A DNA stretch of 6,649 nucleotides from JAABRU01 sp964505535 (GTDB lineage Bacteria > Desulfobacterota > Desulfobacteria > Desulfobacterales > Desulfococcaceae). Shown here piece by piece: positions 4,752 through 6,649 of this stretch; positions within the stretch are counted from its first letter, which is position 1; every line of letters begins with the position of its first letter. The DNA lies in assembly GCA_964505535.1 (NCBI GenBank), contig CAZDIU010000298.1, forward strand, positions 1-6,649, given 5' to 3'. A program made the position numbers and the translations under genes. The notes beneath the pieces are model-generated. The model worked only from the letters and a program-made list of their open reading frames with translations. It was not told where the DNA came from and did not search any database.

Positions 4752-5489
4752 ATGCTCCGTCTTGTAAACATCAACACATCCTACGGCCTGATCCGTGTGC
4801 TGAGAAACGTGTCCCTTCACGTCAGAAAGGGAGAGATTGTCACCCTTATCGGCGCAAACGGCGCAGGCAAAACCACAACCCTGCGCTCTGTCAGCGGACT
4901 GCATCCAGTGCTGGAAGGGCAGATATTTTTCAAAGAAAAAGACATCACCAATATGCGTGCGGAAAAACTGGTTCGGTTCGGCATTGCCCAGGTTCCGGAG
5001 GGACGGCAGATATTCCGGCCCATGACGGTGGAGGAAAATCTGGAAATCGGGGGATACCTGATGTACAAACTCCACGGAAAAAAGCAGTTGCACGCGGGCA
5101 TTGCGGAAATGTTTGACCTGTTTCCCATTCTCCGGGAGCGGCGGAACCAGTACGCGGGAACCCTGAGCGGCGGGGAACAGCAGATGCTGGCCATTGCCAT
5201 GGCCCTGATGCTCAAACCCCAACTGCTGCTGCTGGATGAACCTTCCATGGGGCTGGCTCCGCTGATCGTGAAAGACATCTTCCGCGTCATTTCACAGCTC
5301 CGCGAAAAGGAAGGGCTGACCGTGCTGCTGGTGGAGCAGAACGCGAATGCGGCTCTGAAAGTGGCAGATCGGGGCTATGTCATGGAAACCGGAAAGATCA
5401 TCATTCAGGACAAAGCCGATGCCCTGCTGGAGAATCAGGAAGTCCGGCGGGCATATCTGGGAAAAGACAAACGGGAGATATGGGAGTGA
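4752..5489 (+). CDS. livF: Branched-chain amino acid ABC transporter ATP-binding protein LivF
   Basis: This is the second ATPase of the importer, 245 residues. Walker A is GANGAGKTT at residues 34-42, the Q-loop region reads IAQVPEGRQIF near 78-88, the signature is LSGGEQQ at 138-144, and Walker B is LLLLDEP with D162 and E163. The switch position reads VEQNAN rather than the canonical histidine, which is normal for LivF. The GYVMETGKII strand and the ending RRAYLGK are also typical. It begins 7 bases after the livG stop, and a GGGGGA near 4735-4740 is the likely ribosome binding site, overlapping the end of livG. It is the last gene of the operon. I see no convincing terminator in the roughly 100 bases before the convergent aminopeptidase gene. 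Confidence 0.95.
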   Translation: MLRLVNINTSYGLIRVLRNVSLHVRKGEIVTLIGANGAGKTTTLRSVSGLHPVLEGQIFFKEKDITNMRAEKLVRFGIAQVPEGRQIFRPMTVEENLEIGGYLMYKLHGKKQLHAGIAEMFDLFPILRERRNQYAGTLSGGEQQMLAIAMALMLKPQLLLLDEPSMGLAPLIVKDIFRVISQLREKEGLTVLLVEQNANAALKVADRGYVMETGKIIIQDKADALLENQEVRRAYLGKDKREIWE

Positions 5490-5589
5490 TGCAGAGTCTG
5501 ACCGCCCTGAAGAGACAGTGATTAATTCTGTTCATCAGCACTCTTCCATCCTTATTGCACAGCGATCAGCAGGTTTCCAATCCTTCTTC

Positions 5590-6649
5590 TCAACCGGAAC
5601 TCCCTTTGTAAAATTCGCACAGAACCAGATAAAGAAAATATGGATCCCGCGCGCCGCCCATTTCCCGGATGGAATGCATGGCAAAGATGGGCACACCCAC
5701 ATCCACGGTTTTCACACCGATCTGTGCGGAGGTGATCGGCCCGACAGTGCTGCCGCACACCATGTCCGAGCGCATGACGAATTCCTGCACCGGAACCCCG
5801 GCCTTCATGCAAAGATGGCGGAACATGGCTGATGTTTCACTGTCCGTGGCATAGCGCTGTCCCGCGTTGACCTTGATCACCGGCCCCCGGTTCAGCACCG
5901 GCCCGTGATTGCTGTCATATTTTCCCGCATAATTGGGATGAAGGCCGTGCGCATCATCGGCTGAGATCATCACAGAGCGCTGAATCATCCTGACACGATC
6001 TTCCGGGATCGGACAGAGACGCTCCACCACATCTTTCAGAAAAGATCCCTGTGCACCCGCAGCAGAGGAACTTCCAATCTCCTCATGATCACTGCATACC
6101 AGCATACACGCTGTATCATTCCCTGCTTTGCTTATGGCAGTCACTCCGACATGGCAACTGATCAGGTTGTCAAGCCGTGCTGAGGTGATGAAATCCTTTT
6201 CCAGCCCCACAAAGGCAGGAGGCTGTGTGTCATACAGAAAAATGTCATAATCCAGCACCTGCGCGGGCGCACGTTCCGGGTGCTCCCTTTTGACCCGGGA
6301 CAGCAGCAGATCCCGGAAATCCGGAGCCTTGTCATCCGGCAACTGGAGCAGAACCGGCGGCAGTTCTTCCTGGGAATTGATGCTTCTGTTTTTGTTCACT
6401 TCCCGATCCAGATGAATGGCCAGACTGGGAATCACCGCAAGAGGACGGTGGAAATCCACCAGTGCACTTTCAATTTCATCCCTTCCGTTTAAAAAACTGA
6501 CCCTGCCAGCCAAAGACAGATCCCTGTCAAACCAGGGATTGAGCAGGGCTCCTCCATATACCTCGACCCCAAGCTGCAGATAGGAATGCCGAACCATTTC
6601 CGGGCATGGCTTGACCTTCAGACAGGGACTGTCCGCATGTGCTGCACAT
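5590..6649 (-). CDS. apeB: M18 family aminopeptidase, N-terminus beyond the window
   Basis: This zinc aminopeptidase of family M18 (aspartyl aminopeptidase/ApeB type) would remove N-terminal residues from peptides in the cytoplasm. About 352 codons are visible; whole proteins are roughly 430 residues, so the first part is missing. The frame stays open through 6648, beyond the in-frame ATG at 6597, and the extra residues AAHADSPCLKVKP are the conserved HxDSP segment, so 6597 is not the true start. The expected metal ligands are present: H in HADSP (6637-6639), D in SARLDN (6169-6171), the DHEEIGS pair (6079-6084), D in ISADDAHG and H in FAMHSIREMG. It converges on livF; the amino acid theme is shared, but no functional link is shown. 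ApeB rather than another M18 subgroup is a moderate call. Confidence 0.92.
   Translation of the reverse strand, partial: CAAHADSPCLKVKPCPEMVRHSYLQLGVEVYGGALLNPWFDRDLSLAGRVSFLNGRDEIESALVDFHRPLAVIPSLAIHLDREVNKNRSINSQEELPPVLLQLPDDKAPDFRDLLLSRVKREHPERAPAQVLDYDIFLYDTQPPAFVGLEKDFITSARLDNLISCHVGVTAISKAGNDTACMLVCSDHEEIGSSSAAGAQGSFLKDVVERLCPIPEDRVRMIQRSVMISADDAHGLHPNYAGKYDSNHGPVLNRGPVIKVNAGQRYATDSETSAMFRHLCMKAGVPVQEFVMRSDMVCGSTVGPITSAQIGVKTVDVGVPIFAMHSIREMGGARDPYFLYLVLCEFYKGSSG

Noticed and set aside
5490..5589. Terminator between livF and apeB
   Set aside because: Only a four-base ACAG/CTGT stem with no T run was found, too weak to call on either strand.

Overview
The window holds most of a branched-chain amino acid type (LIV/HAAT family) ABC importer operon, broken into by a small integron-type gene-cassette array, with an M18 aminopeptidase gene running in from the right edge on the opposite strand. 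The genes point to a Gram-negative, probably anaerobic proteobacterium-like organism. Desulfobacterota is my best guess, on the style of the Liv proteins and the palindrome-rich spacers, but nothing in the window proves it.

Layout. Positions 1-305 carry the last part of a periplasmic substrate-binding protein gene, cut off at its 5' side by an in-frame stop at 3-5. Positions 306-803 have no convincing gene but several strong inverted repeats. Positions 804-1760 look like two integron cassettes in tandem: a CPCC-family small cysteine-rich protein followed by an attC site, then a DUF4279 protein followed by a second attC site. Positions 1761-2074 are again non-coding and repeat-bearing. Then come livH (2075-2974), livM (2976-3986), livG (3983-4744) and livF (4752-5489), tightly packed and on the + strand. 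After about 100 bases, apeB runs convergently (complement of 5590-6649) and continues past the right edge.

How it works together. LivH and LivM would form the membrane channel and LivG and LivF the ATPase pair. The substrate-binding protein normally encoded just upstream survives here only as a 3' fragment, so the importer may depend on a binding protein encoded elsewhere.

The main discovery is the cassette pair. Both sites have the attC architecture: R'' and R' core sites, paired L''/L' arms and an extrahelical G in L''. The first seven bases of cassette 2, after the crossover G, are the exact complement of its own R'' site. No integrase gene or attI site is visible, so the array fits a CALIN (cluster of attC sites lacking an integron integrase) lodged in a metabolic operon. 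The cassettes are visibly richer in A+T than the liv genes.
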